DNA of 64,000 nt from Deltaproteobacteria bacterium (GTDB lineage: Bacteria > Myxococcota_A > UBA9042): NCBI GenBank assembly GCA_020632665.1, contig JACKFC010000005.1, positions 124,001 through 188,000 of the forward strand, read 5' to 3'. Shown here in pieces: positions 45,782-53,782 of the stretch (the first letter of the stretch is position 1; each line of letters begins with the position of its first letter). The notes beneath the pieces were generated by a model. The model was given only the letters and a program-made list of their open reading frames with translations. It searched no databases and was not told the DNA's origin. Both the position numbers and the translations under genes were made by a program.

Positions 45782-47095
45782 ATGACTTCGATCCGCCTTC
45801 GCTTGGCGCGCACTGCGACGCTCGCGCTCGTCCTCACCAGCCTCGCCGCGTGCTCCGGCACGACCGGCAAGAAGGTCGTCTCCGGCGGCAGCGGCGACGC
45901 CGGCGCGGATGGGACCGAGTCCGACGGCACCGAGGCTGACGGCGCCGGCGTCGACAGCGTCGGCAACGATACCGCCACCAGCGTCGGTGATGCGGTCGCA
46001 GGCGACGTGACGACGGATATCAGCGTCGGCGTCGACAGCGGCAAGACCGAAGACGCAGCGACGAGCGATACCGCGACCGCCGATGCCGCCGTCACGGACA
46101 CGGTAGCGACCGACACCGCGACGACCGACACCGCGACGACGGACACGGTGACGACCGACACCGCGACGACCGACACCGCGACGACCGACACCGCGACGAC
46201 GGACACCGCGACGACGGACACCGCGACGACGGACACGGTGACGACCGACACCGCGACGACGGACACCGCGACGACCGACACCGCGACGACGGACACGGCG
46301 ACGACCGACACGGCGACCACCGACGCCGGCGGTGGCCTCGACAATTCGCTCTGCAAGGGCAGCGCCGGGCCCTCGGGGGTCAACGTCGGCGGCTATTGCA
46401 TCGACAGCACCGAGGTGACCAACGGCCATTACGCCGCCTTCCTCGCGGCGAAGAACGGCGACGTCAGTGGCCAGCCGGCGACCATTTGCGACTTCAATAC
46501 CTCGTACACGCCGCAGGTCTGGCCGGCCGCGGGTGCCGACGATCTGCCCGTCGGCGGCGTCGATTGGTGCGATGCCGCTGCGTATTGCGCCTGGGCCGGC
46601 AAGCGCCTCTGCGGCAAGATCGGCGGCGGCATGATCGATCTCTCGGTCGACCAGCAGGTCGCGACGACGGCCGCGAACAACGCCTCGCAGAGCGAGTGGT
46701 ACAACGCCTGCAGCAAGGGCGGTGTGCAGAAATACCCCTACGGCGACACCTTCGGCCTGACGACCTGCAACGGCCGCGGCAGCGACGGCTCCGGCAACGC
46801 CGACGGCACCTCCGGCAAGGTCCTCGGCCTGCAGCCCGTGAAGTCCTACGCCAGCTGCGTCGGCGGCTACCCCGGCCTCTACGACATGGCCGGCAATACC
46901 CACGAGTGGACCAACGAGTGCAAGGCGACCAAGGGCAAGTTCGACAACTGCGCCACCCGCGGCGGCAACTCCTACGGCAGCGCCGAGAATACGCTCTGCA
47001 CGTGGAACTACGCCTACGCCTATTCGCAGCGGCTCTACCAATACCTGCACGTCGGCTTCCGCTGCTGCGCGGATCTCAAGGCTGCGGGCGAATAG
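45782..47095 (+). CDS. Lipoprotein with (TDTAT)n stalk and sulfatase-modifying-factor (FGE) fold
   Basis: A 437-residue protein. Lipobox SLAAC (Cys24) is followed by an Asp/Gly/Thr linker and a stalk of fifteen pentapeptides of the TDTAT type. The C-terminal 250 residues have the FGE/SUMF1 fold: IDSTEVTNGHYAAFLAAK, VDWCDAAAYCAWAGKRLC, SEWYNACSKGG, YDMAGNTHEW, TRGGNSYGS and HVGFRCC. Only one Cys is present where formylglycine-generating enzymes have their C-x4-C copper pair (GGNSYGSAENTLC), so enzymatic activity is doubtful and a binding module is more likely. A promoter lies just upstream. Confidence 0.8.
   Translation: MTSIRLRLARTATLALVLTSLAACSGTTGKKVVSGGSGDAGADGTESDGTEADGAGVDSVGNDTATSVGDAVAGDVTTDISVGVDSGKTEDAATSDTATADAAVTDTVATDTATTDTATTDTVTTDTATTDTATTDTATTDTATTDTATTDTVTTDTATTDTATTDTATTDTATTDTATTDAGGGLDNSLCKGSAGPSGVNVGGYCIDSTEVTNGHYAAFLAAKNGDVSGQPATICDFNTSYTPQVWPAAGADDLPVGGVDWCDAAAYCAWAGKRLCGKIGGGMIDLSVDQQVATTAANNASQSEWYNACSKGGVQKYPYGDTFGLTTCNGRGSDGSGNADGTSGKVLGLQPVKSYASCVGGYPGLYDMAGNTHEWTNECKATKGKFDNCATRGGNSYGSAENTLCTWNYAYAYSQRLYQYLHVGFRCCADLKAAGE
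46094..46318 (+). repeat. Fifteen tandem 15-bp repeats (TDTAT stalk)
   Basis: Fifteen in-frame units of ACnGACACnG(C/T)GACG type, encoding TDTAT with two TDTVT variants. Units differ only at single bases, so length change by slippage is possible and would keep the frame. Confidence 0.9.
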
Positions 47096-47112
47096 CGCCG
47101 GCGCCCTTCGGG

Positions 47113-47805
47113 TCAATCCGGCAGCGACCAATCGATCGGCGCGTCGCCTCGCTCTTGCAGGAAGGCGTTGACGCGCGAGAAGTGCTTGCAGCCGAAAAAG
47201 CCACGATGCGCCGAGAGTGGCGACGGATGCGGGGCACGGAGCACCAAGTGGCGCCGGCGATCGATGAACGCCGCCTTGCGCTGCGCGTGGCTGCCCCAGA
47301 GCAGGAAGGCGACGCCCTGCCGGCCGCTGTCGATCTCGCGCAGCACACGGTCGGTAAAGGGATGCCAGCCGCGGTCCGCGTGGCTGCCGGCTTGGTGCGC
47401 ACGCACGGTCAACGAGGCGTTGAGCAGCAGCACGCCTTGGTCGGCCCAATGCAGCAGCTCGCCGTGGCGCGGCATCGCGACGCCGAGGTCGGTGCCCAGC
47501 TCCTTGAAGATATTGACCAACGACGGTGGCATCGGGACGCCACGACGGACCGAGAACGAGAGGCCGTGGGCCTGGCCTGGGCCGTGGTAGGGGTCTTGCC
47601 CGAGGATGACGACGCGGACCTGGTCGAAGGGGACGCGGTCGAGCGCGGCGAAGATCTCCGGCCCCGGCGGGAAGACGTGCTGTCCGGCGCGCTTCTCCTC
47701 GAGCAAGAAGGCCCGGAGATCCGCCATTCCCTGCGTCTCGAAGACGTCGCCGAGTCGCTCCAACCAACTCGGATGCAGGCGAACGGTGCGCTCCGCCGCG
47801 CTCAT
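47113..47805 (-). CDS. ung: Uracil-DNA glycosylase
   Basis: A 230-residue family-1 enzyme that removes uracil from DNA at the start of base excision repair. VVILGQDPYHGPGQAHGL contains the water-activating Asp71, and HPSPLSAHRGFFGCKHFS is the DNA-intercalation loop with the catalytic His; MPPSLVNIFKEL is the Pro/Ser loop. ATG 47805 has GGAG six bases upstream and overlaps the TGA of ecsC in an ATGA, so it is translationally coupled to it. It is the last gene of the operon that starts at 53565. Confidence 0.95.
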   Translation of the reverse strand: MSAAERTVRLHPSWLERLGDVFETQGMADLRAFLLEEKRAGQHVFPPGPEIFAALDRVPFDQVRVVILGQDPYHGPGQAHGLSFSVRRGVPMPPSLVNIFKELGTDLGVAMPRHGELLHWADQGVLLLNASLTVRAHQAGSHADRGWHPFTDRVLREIDSGRQGVAFLLWGSHAQRKAAFIDRRRHLVLRAPHPSPLSAHRGFFGCKHFSRVNAFLQERGDAPIDWSLPD

Positions 47806-48791
47806 GGCTTGCTCCACGGCTTGTCCCCGGGTGGCGGCAGCGCGCGGGCGGCGTCTTCGAAGGCGAGGCGGACAGCGTCGTGGCCGTGCCGCTTCTCCAG
47901 CAGGCGCAGGCCGAAGTGATAGCGCGCGACCTGGTGGTAGTGGTCGAGGAAGGCGACGTTCATCCCCGCCGCCGTGGCCGCGCCGATGACGGGCAGCAGC
48001 TGCAGCGCCGTCTTCTGCCCGACGACGGTGCCGAAGCGCGGCACCAGCTTGGCCAGCAGCTCGCCGACCATGCCGCCCTTGCCGCGCAGCACTGCCTTGG
48101 CGACCTCGTCGGCACTGGAGCTCGCGGCCCAGCGCGCGACCGTCTGCAGGCCACGCTGCAGGCCGACGCGCGAGGCGTAATAGCTGGTCTGGTGGCCGGC
48201 GACGTCGGCGGCTTCGTCCCCGCGGCGACCGTCGCCCATGGCGAAGACCGCGACGCAGGCCAGCCGCTCGGCCGGATCGTCGAGATCGACGCCCATCTGC
48301 GCCGCGATATCGGCGATCGCGCGCAACATCACGATGGTCGTCGCCGGTAGCTCCAGCGGGAGCGCCGCGGCGCCCCACATCCCGCCGGCGAAGCCCGCCG
48401 CGCCGACGGCCATCGTATGCGCGCTACCGCGGTGGAAGGTGGCCGCCACGAGTTCACGAATCGGCGCGTTGGGATCGATCGGGCCCCGGCGGGGCAGGCG
48501 AACCAGCGCCATTTCCATCGCGCGGCGCAGCGCCGCTTCGGTGGCGCGGTCGACCAACTTGCCGGCGGGCCCGGGCAGCCGCCGCAACAAGGCCTCGGCT
48601 GGCTTGCCGATCGTGTTGCTGGCGCGGATCAGGAAGCCCGGCCGTTCGAGGTAGGCGGCGGCCTCGCGGACGAATTCCTGCGCCTCGGCGTCCAGCGCCC
48701 GGTGGGGGGCCGACGCGGCGTCACTCGGTCCCTCACCGACCAACTCTGCGTCGATGATCCCGTCGTCGCCGAAACCGTCGTCGTGCCCCAT
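47802..48791 (-). CDS. EcsC family protein
   Basis: A 329-residue protein of the EcsC family, whose role is unclear (named after a gene of the Bacillus ABC exporter operon ecsABC). The diagnostic core is visible: AALPLELPATTIVMLRAIADIAAQMGVDL, quoted here as LPLELPATTIVMLRAIADIA, then a C-VFAMG segment and the C-terminal hydrophobic GTVVGQKTALQLLPVIGAATAAG, quoted as KTALQLLPVIGAATAAG. Two hydrophobic stretches suggest membrane contact. The gene begins 20 nt after the ecm stop and overlaps ung by 4 nt. Confidence 0.8.
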   Translation of the reverse strand: MGHDDGFGDDGIIDAELVGEGPSDAASAPHRALDAEAQEFVREAAAYLERPGFLIRASNTIGKPAEALLRRLPGPAGKLVDRATEAALRRAMEMALVRLPRRGPIDPNAPIRELVAATFHRGSAHTMAVGAAGFAGGMWGAAALPLELPATTIVMLRAIADIAAQMGVDLDDPAERLACVAVFAMGDGRRGDEAADVAGHQTSYYASRVGLQRGLQTVARWAASSSADEVAKAVLRGKGGMVGELLAKLVPRFGTVVGQKTALQLLPVIGAATAAGMNVAFLDHYHQVARYHFGLRLLEKRHGHDAVRLAFEDAARALPPPGDKPWSKP

Positions 48792-48812
48792 CCTCTCCCT
48801 CCGGCGGAGGCG

Positions 48813-50732
48813 TCAGCCTGCGGTCGCGGCGCGGACGAATGCGGCCACGATCTCGGGCGAACGCGCCCCCGGTCCGAAGATGTCGACAACCCCCTCGGCG
48901 CGCAACGCCGGGTGATCTTCGGCGGGGATGATGCCGCCCATCAGCACGGGCAGCTCTGGCGCGCCGAGGTCCTGCAGGGCGCTGCGGACCGCGCCGGCGA
49001 TCCAGCCGTGCGCTCCCGAGAGGCTGGAGAGGCCGATCGCGTCGACGCCTTCGCTGACCGCCGCGTGGGCGATCGCTTCGGGGGCGTGGCCCGGGCCGAG
49101 CCAGACCACCTCGGCGCCGGCGTCGCGCAGCGTCATCGCGAGCAAGCGAAGGGCGTTGGTATGACCGTCGAGGCCGGCCTTGGCGAGCAGGACGCGGAGC
49201 TTGCGGCCGCCGGGCAGGGCGATCGGCGCGACCTCGTCGCGGGCTTTGGCCGCCATGTCCACGCCGAGGGGCGCCGACCAACGCGCGCCGAAGACCTCGG
49301 TCAGCGCCAGGGTCCACTCGCCGGTCGTGCCGCCGGCGCGGGCGAACGCGACCGACGCCTCGATCACGTCGCCATCCTCGCGAGCGGCGGCGATGAGGGC
49401 TTCTCGCGCCGTGCGCCACGCCTCTGGGTCGCGCGACGCACGCCAGCCGGCCAACGCCGCGGTCCGCGCGTCGCCGATCGCCATCGCGTCGGGCTGCTCT
49501 TCCGGTGCGGCGTCCTTCGCCACGGCCACCGCCTCCTCGAAGGCGTTGACCCCCACCAGCACGCGCTCGCCGGATTCGACCGCGGCGATATAGCCGGCCA
49601 TGCGGCGGCCCAGCAGGGCGGAGAGGTCGAGAATCGTCGCGCCGTAGCCGCGCTGCAGCCCGGCGTCGATGATCGCCCGGGCGGCGGCGATGGTCTCCGC
49701 CGTCGCCTTCTCGATGACGTGCGAGCCGGCGAAGATGTCGGGGAAATCGGCGATCCCCGTCTCGTGCATCCAGACCTGTTGGGTGCGCAGGGCGAGGGTC
49801 TGCTCGCCGACGTCGGGCAGGCCGAGCGCCTCGCGGAAGCCGGGAAGCTGCAGCGCGCCGACCCGCGCGTCCGCCGAGCCCAGGACCGGCAGGCAGGAGA
49901 GCGCGATGCGGACGATGTTCACCTCGGGCTGCTGCGCCGTCAGGGTCAGCGAGCGCACCTGGCAGCCGGCGCGGAACCGCGGCCGCACGCCGTAGCGTTC
50001 TTCGCACAGATCCGGCCAGAGCTGGCTGTAGGCCCGGACCTTGGCGATCTCGGGCACCAACTCGATGCCGGAGTTGATGAAGAACGAGATCGCCGAGACC
50101 GCTTGCTCGAAGGCCGCGCGCGGCATCGCGCCCTGCACCGCGTCGAGCAGGAAGATGGCACCGAGCAGGGCGAAGCCAACCTCCTCTTCTGCCGTCGCGC
50201 CCGACTCCATCAGGTGGTAGCCGCAGCAGTTCGTCGGGTTCCAGCGCGGCGTGTGGCGCACCGAGGCGAGGATCAGCGCGCGGCTGAGGCGGAAGCTCGC
50301 CTCGGGCTCGAAGACGTAGGTGCCGCGGGCGACGAACTCCTTCAGCATATCGTTCTGCGTCGTGCCACGGAGCAGCGCGCGGTCGACGCCGCGCTCGTCG
50401 GCGAGCGCCAGGTAGAGCGCGTAGAGCCACGGCGCGGTCGCGTTGATCGTCATGCTCGTATTGGCGGTCGCGAGATCGATGCCCTCGAAGAGCTCCCGCA
50501 TATCACCGAGGTGGCTGACGCTGACGCCGGTCCGGCCGACCTCGCCGCGGGCCATGGCGGCGTCGGCGTCGTAGCCGCATTGGGTCGGCAAATCGAAGGC
50601 GACCGAGAGGCCACGCTGGCCGCGCGCCAGGTTGTCGCGGAAGCGCAGGTTGGTGCTCGCCGCGTCGCCGAAGCCGGCGTAGGTGCGGATGATCCAGGGC
50701 GGTCGGCGGGAGGAACCCGCGGCGGCGCTCAC
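48813..50732 (-). CDS. ecm: Ethylmalonyl-CoA mutase (MeaA-type, B12-dependent)
   Basis: A 639-residue mutase that would convert (2R)-ethylmalonyl-CoA to methylsuccinyl-CoA. The barrel domain closely follows the Ecm/MeaA pattern: RTYAGFG, GLSVAFDLPTQCGYDAD, ARGEVGRTGV, HLGDMRELF, NTSMTINATAPWLYALYLA, RWNPTNCCGYHLMESGAT. The fused C-terminal B12 domain has LDGHTNAL, SSLSG and VLMGG. The canonical DxHxxG has Ala instead of Gly, while the cobalt-ligating His is present. GTG 50732 overlaps the mcd stop in GTGA. Direct linkage to mcd and a Ccr-family gene supports ethylmalonyl- rather than methylmalonyl-CoA as substrate. Confidence 0.82.
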   Translation of the reverse strand: MSAAAGSSRRPPWIIRTYAGFGDAASTNLRFRDNLARGQRGLSVAFDLPTQCGYDADAAMARGEVGRTGVSVSHLGDMRELFEGIDLATANTSMTINATAPWLYALYLALADERGVDRALLRGTTQNDMLKEFVARGTYVFEPEASFRLSRALILASVRHTPRWNPTNCCGYHLMESGATAEEEVGFALLGAIFLLDAVQGAMPRAAFEQAVSAISFFINSGIELVPEIAKVRAYSQLWPDLCEERYGVRPRFRAGCQVRSLTLTAQQPEVNIVRIALSCLPVLGSADARVGALQLPGFREALGLPDVGEQTLALRTQQVWMHETGIADFPDIFAGSHVIEKATAETIAAARAIIDAGLQRGYGATILDLSALLGRRMAGYIAAVESGERVLVGVNAFEEAVAVAKDAAPEEQPDAMAIGDARTAALAGWRASRDPEAWRTAREALIAAAREDGDVIEASVAFARAGGTTGEWTLALTEVFGARWSAPLGVDMAAKARDEVAPIALPGGRKLRVLLAKAGLDGHTNALRLLAMTLRDAGAEVVWLGPGHAPEAIAHAAVSEGVDAIGLSSLSGAHGWIAGAVRSALQDLGAPELPVLMGGIIPAEDHPALRAEGVVDIFGPGARSPEIVAAFVRAATAG

Positions 50733-52402
50733 GAAGCGGCCTTGGCGGCGAGGGCGTCACGCAGCAGCGCGCGCGCGATGACCAGGATCGCCAGGACCTC
50801 TTCGGCACCTTCGAAGATCGAGAGCACGCGGGCGTCCTGCCAATAGCGGCTGACCGCGTATTCCTCGGAGTAGCCCATGCCGCCGTGCAGCTGCATCGCC
50901 TCGCGCGAGACGGCCTCGGCGTCCTTGCAGGCGAGCAGCTTGACCAGGCTGGCGTCGACGTCGCCCTGGTGGTCGTCCATCGCGTCGCAGACCTGCAGCG
51001 TCATCTGCCGCGAGAGCGCGATCGCGGCGGCCATATCGACCAATTTGCGGCGGACCAGCGGCAGGCTGCCGAGGTCGCGGCCGAAGACGCGGCGCTCGTT
51101 GCAATAGGCGACGGCGCTGCGCAGGGCGGCCTCCATCACGCCGACGGCGCGCGCCGCGGTCTGGATGCGACCACCGGCGAAGCCCTTCATCTGCAGGACG
51201 AATCCGCCGCCCAGCTCGCCGACCCGCAGGTCGTCGGGGACGAACCAATTCTCGAAGAAGCAGGTGAAGCTGTGCATGCCGCGGTAGCCGACGGTCGGGA
51301 TCGCGCGGCCGGAGAGCGTGCCGCCACGGCCGTCCTCGTGCGCGAAGCTGCGGTCGTCCGCCGGCGCCTTGGTCGGCGGCTTCGGCACCAGGAAGAGCGT
51401 CAAGCCCTTGGCACCCGAATCCGCGGCGCCGGTGCGGGCGAGGACGAGCAGCACGCTGGCGCGGCCGGCGAAGGTGCACCAGGTCTTCTCGCCGTTGAGC
51501 AGCCAGCCACCCTCGGTCGGCTCGGCGGCGAGGCGCAGGCTGGCGACGTCGGAGCCGGCGCCGGGCTCGGTCACGGCGATGCCGACGATCTCCTCACCCG
51601 AGGCGATGCGTGGCAGCCAATGCTTCTTCTGCTCCTTCGTGCCGCCGGCGAGCAGCGCCTTGCTGGCGATCTCGGGGCGGGTGATCACCGAGCCGCCGGC
51701 GCCGAGGCTGGCCCGCGAGAGCTCCTCGGTGGCGAGCGCCATCGCGCGGTGATCGATGAAGTGACCACCCCAATCCGGCGGGATGGTGATGCCGAGCGCG
51801 CCGATCTCGGCGTAGGCCGAGAGCAGCTCCTCGGGCAGCAGCGCGTCCTCGCGGTGGATATGCTCCGCCAGCGGGGCGACCTTCTCATCGGCGAAGTCAC
51901 GGAACAGGCTGCGGATATCCTCGTGGTCGCCGGAGAGCGCGTAGCTCGCCGCGGTCGAGGCGCCGCCGCCCAAGATCCAGCCAGCGAGGGCGTCGGTCGC
52001 CTCCGACCCCACCGCCTCGGCCAGCGCCGCCCGCGTCGCGGCGTCGAGCTCGACCTCGACGTCGACGCCGCCAGCGAAGAGATCCGCCGCCGCCGCGATC
52101 GCCGAGCGCACCGAGCGAATCCGCTGCGCGACGGCGTAGCGGGCCAGCGCGCGCTGCCGGCTCGACTCGGGCAGCCCCGAGAACGCCGCGAGCAACGCGC
52201 GGCTGGCGCGCAGCTCGGCGACCCAACGCGCCAGTTCGAACGCCGCCTCGCCGTGGGCGTGCAGCCGGCTGGTCGAGAGCGAAAAGGGTCGCTTCGGATC
52301 TTCGGTCGCTGCTGCGAGGGCGTCGGTGAGCGCGGCGGTCGCCGCCTCTGCAGCCGAAAGTCCGGATTGCAGGGCGGCGTCGAGGGCGGCGGCTTCGATC
52401 AT
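50729..52402 (-). CDS. mcd: (2S)-Methylsuccinyl-CoA dehydrogenase
   Basis: A 557-residue FAD acyl-CoA dehydrogenase with the extra N-terminal helical domain of about 150 residues that sets methylsuccinyl-CoA dehydrogenases apart. Diagnostic stretches are SLGAGGSVITRPEIASKALL, GEKTWCTFAG, GGTLSGRAIPTVGYRGMHSF, GGRIQTAARAVGVMEAAL and LHGGMGYSEEYAVSRYWQDA followed by LSIFEGAEEV. It oxidises methylsuccinyl-CoA to mesaconyl-CoA. ATG 52402 overlaps the stop of the Ccr-family gene in ATGA, and its own stop overlaps ecm in GTGA. The assignment rests on these motifs together with the operon context. Confidence 0.82.
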   Translation of the reverse strand: MIEAAALDAALQSGLSAAEAATAALTDALAAATEDPKRPFSLSTSRLHAHGEAAFELARWVAELRASRALLAAFSGLPESSRQRALARYAVAQRIRSVRSAIAAAADLFAGGVDVEVELDAATRAALAEAVGSEATDALAGWILGGGASTAASYALSGDHEDIRSLFRDFADEKVAPLAEHIHREDALLPEELLSAYAEIGALGITIPPDWGGHFIDHRAMALATEELSRASLGAGGSVITRPEIASKALLAGGTKEQKKHWLPRIASGEEIVGIAVTEPGAGSDVASLRLAAEPTEGGWLLNGEKTWCTFAGRASVLLVLARTGAADSGAKGLTLFLVPKPPTKAPADDRSFAHEDGRGGTLSGRAIPTVGYRGMHSFTCFFENWFVPDDLRVGELGGGFVLQMKGFAGGRIQTAARAVGVMEAALRSAVAYCNERRVFGRDLGSLPLVRRKLVDMAAAIALSRQMTLQVCDAMDDHQGDVDASLVKLLACKDAEAVSREAMQLHGGMGYSEEYAVSRYWQDARVLSIFEGAEEVLAILVIARALLRDALAAKAAS

Positions 52403-53565
52403 GGCTTGTTGACCTCGTAGATCGGGAAGTAGCTGTAGGACTTGCCGGTATTGTAGTCCTCGTGGAGCTGCATGATCTCTTCGAAGCCGTAGACGTCCAT
52501 CTCGGCCACGTCTTCCGGCATCCAGCCGGTGTTCTCGGCGAACTGCACCGCGGCGCGACCCTGCGGGTAGCGGGCGTAGTGGGTGTGGACGTGGGTGTGC
52601 CGCTCGATGCACTCGATGGCGCGGATCAGCTCGATCCGCATGCCTTCCTTCCAGCCCGCGGTGGCGACCAGGCCCTGTCGCGAGAGCGCCTTGATGGTGG
52701 CGCGGGTCACCGGCGAGCCGACGTAGTCGAGGAAGATCGAGACGCCGATGCCGTCGGTATTCTCCTGCACCGTGCGGAGGAATTTCTCCTCCGAGGCGAG
52801 GTAGCGCGCCTTGTATTCCTTGTCGCTGCGGTATTTGCCCGAGTCGTAGTCGAGATCACTGAAGTTGCGGCGGTCGATCGCGGTCATGCCGGCGCGGCGG
52901 ATCGCGCGCAGGCGTCGCGCCGACGAGCTGATCATCGCGACCCGGGCACCGGAGAACTTGGCCAGCGTCAGCTCGGCCCAGGTCACGCCGCCGCCCCAAC
53001 CCCAGACGTAGGGCGAGGGGCAATCCTCGACGCCCATCTGGATGCGCCAGCAGCCGTAGGCCTGCTGCCAGTTCGACCACGCGGTGATGTAGCGGAGCGA
53101 GAACGCCGCCCACTGCTTGAGCGAGTAGCGCGAATTCTCGGGCACCGGGATGACCTGGTACTGATGCAGCACGGTCCGCTTCGCGAGCAAACCGATGGTG
53201 CCGGGCGCGTCGTAGCCGAAGATCTTGATCGGGTAGCCCCATTTGTCCCAGACGCCGTTGCAGAAGAGGATCGCGAGATCGCCTTCCTTCACCGTCTTGA
53301 CCCGCTCGCCGACCTTGAGGATCCGCACCACGCCGGCGTTGCCGAGGACGACGAAGGGCTCGCCACGCTGCCGCGCCGGGTCGACCGGCTTGCGCTCGAT
53401 GGCGTGGCTCATATTGCCTTCCCAGCAACCGTAGAGGGATTCGACCAGGCAGTGCTCGTCATCGAGGGCTGGGAGCTCGATCTCTTGCTGCTTCAATTCG
53501 CCCACACCAGCACCGGGCTCGCCGGCTTCGAGGATCCATGCAGTCGTCCGCTCGGTGGTCTTCAT
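52399..53565 (-). CDS. Ccr-family (crotonyl-CoA carboxylase/reductase-like) medium-chain dehydrogenase, divergent
   Basis: A 388-residue MDR protein with AGGAG five bases before ATG 53565. GroES-like residues 1-150 keep Ccr landmarks (FCNGVWDKWG, then IFGYDAPGTIG where Ccr has HCN and WGYETGDGSF). The nucleotide-binding part reads VWGWGGGVTWAELTL, and the long insert RRNFSDLDYDSGKYRSDKEY matches the Ccr-specific loop. HTHYAR aligns with the SHFAN His of Ccr, but the W-E-E-A-A segment is replaced by LKQWAAF. It may reductively carboxylate crotonyl-CoA or a related enoyl-CoA. It is first in the operon with mcd and ecm. A plain enoyl reductase remains possible. Confidence 0.65.
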   Translation of the reverse strand: MKTTERTTAWILEAGEPGAGVGELKQQEIELPALDDEHCLVESLYGCWEGNMSHAIERKPVDPARQRGEPFVVLGNAGVVRILKVGERVKTVKEGDLAILFCNGVWDKWGYPIKIFGYDAPGTIGLLAKRTVLHQYQVIPVPENSRYSLKQWAAFSLRYITAWSNWQQAYGCWRIQMGVEDCPSPYVWGWGGGVTWAELTLAKFSGARVAMISSSARRLRAIRRAGMTAIDRRNFSDLDYDSGKYRSDKEYKARYLASEEKFLRTVQENTDGIGVSIFLDYVGSPVTRATIKALSRQGLVATAGWKEGMRIELIRAIECIERHTHVHTHYARYPQGRAAVQFAENTGWMPEDVAEMDVYGFEEIMQLHEDYNTGKSYSYFPIYEVNKP

Positions 53566-53615
53566 CGTCGCTCCTGATTGTGGTTGGCAGGACACAGGGC
53601 CCCATCGGCCGCCGC

Positions 53616-53645
53616 ACGCTAGCGTTCGATGACACAGTGCGTCAA
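53616..53645 (-). promoter_or_regulatory. ccr-mcd-ecm operon promoter with overlapping operator
   Basis: On the minus strand: TTGACG (53645-53640), 18 bp, TAGCGT (53621-53616). The dyad TGACACAGTGCGTCA (53630-53644, plus-strand sense) covers the -35 and the first part of the spacer and differs from the fadIJ operator by one base. The leader is about 45 nt. Confidence 0.65.
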
Positions 53646-53712
53646 CACGCACCGCGCGGTCTGCCAACAGGGTCGGAGCGTTGCGTTGACGTCTTAACGC
53701 TTTGCAGTCCCG

Positions 53713-53741
53713 TTGACAGCAGACGGGCCGCGCCGGACGAT
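53713..53741 (+). promoter_or_regulatory. Candidate promoter of the four-repeat lipoprotein gene
   Basis: A perfect -35 TTGACA (53713-53718), 17 bp, and a weak -10 GACGAT (53736-53741), placing transcription start about 35 nt before ATG 53783. Confidence 0.4.
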
Positions 53742-53782
53742 CGCGCGGCGCGCCCGTGGCGCGTGTTCCCCTGGAGCCCGTG

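Noticed and set aside
46094..46318. Template repeat of a diversity-generating retroelement next to an FGE/C-type-lectin fold.
   Set aside because: The repeats are a simple 15-bp stalk array, and no reverse transcriptase or adenine-rich variable/template pair is in the window.
50733..50800. Cobalamin riboswitch for the B12-dependent mutase.
   Set aside because: ecm starts inside the mcd stop, leaving no room for a riboswitch, and no B12-box-like sequence was seen in the operon leader (53566-53616).
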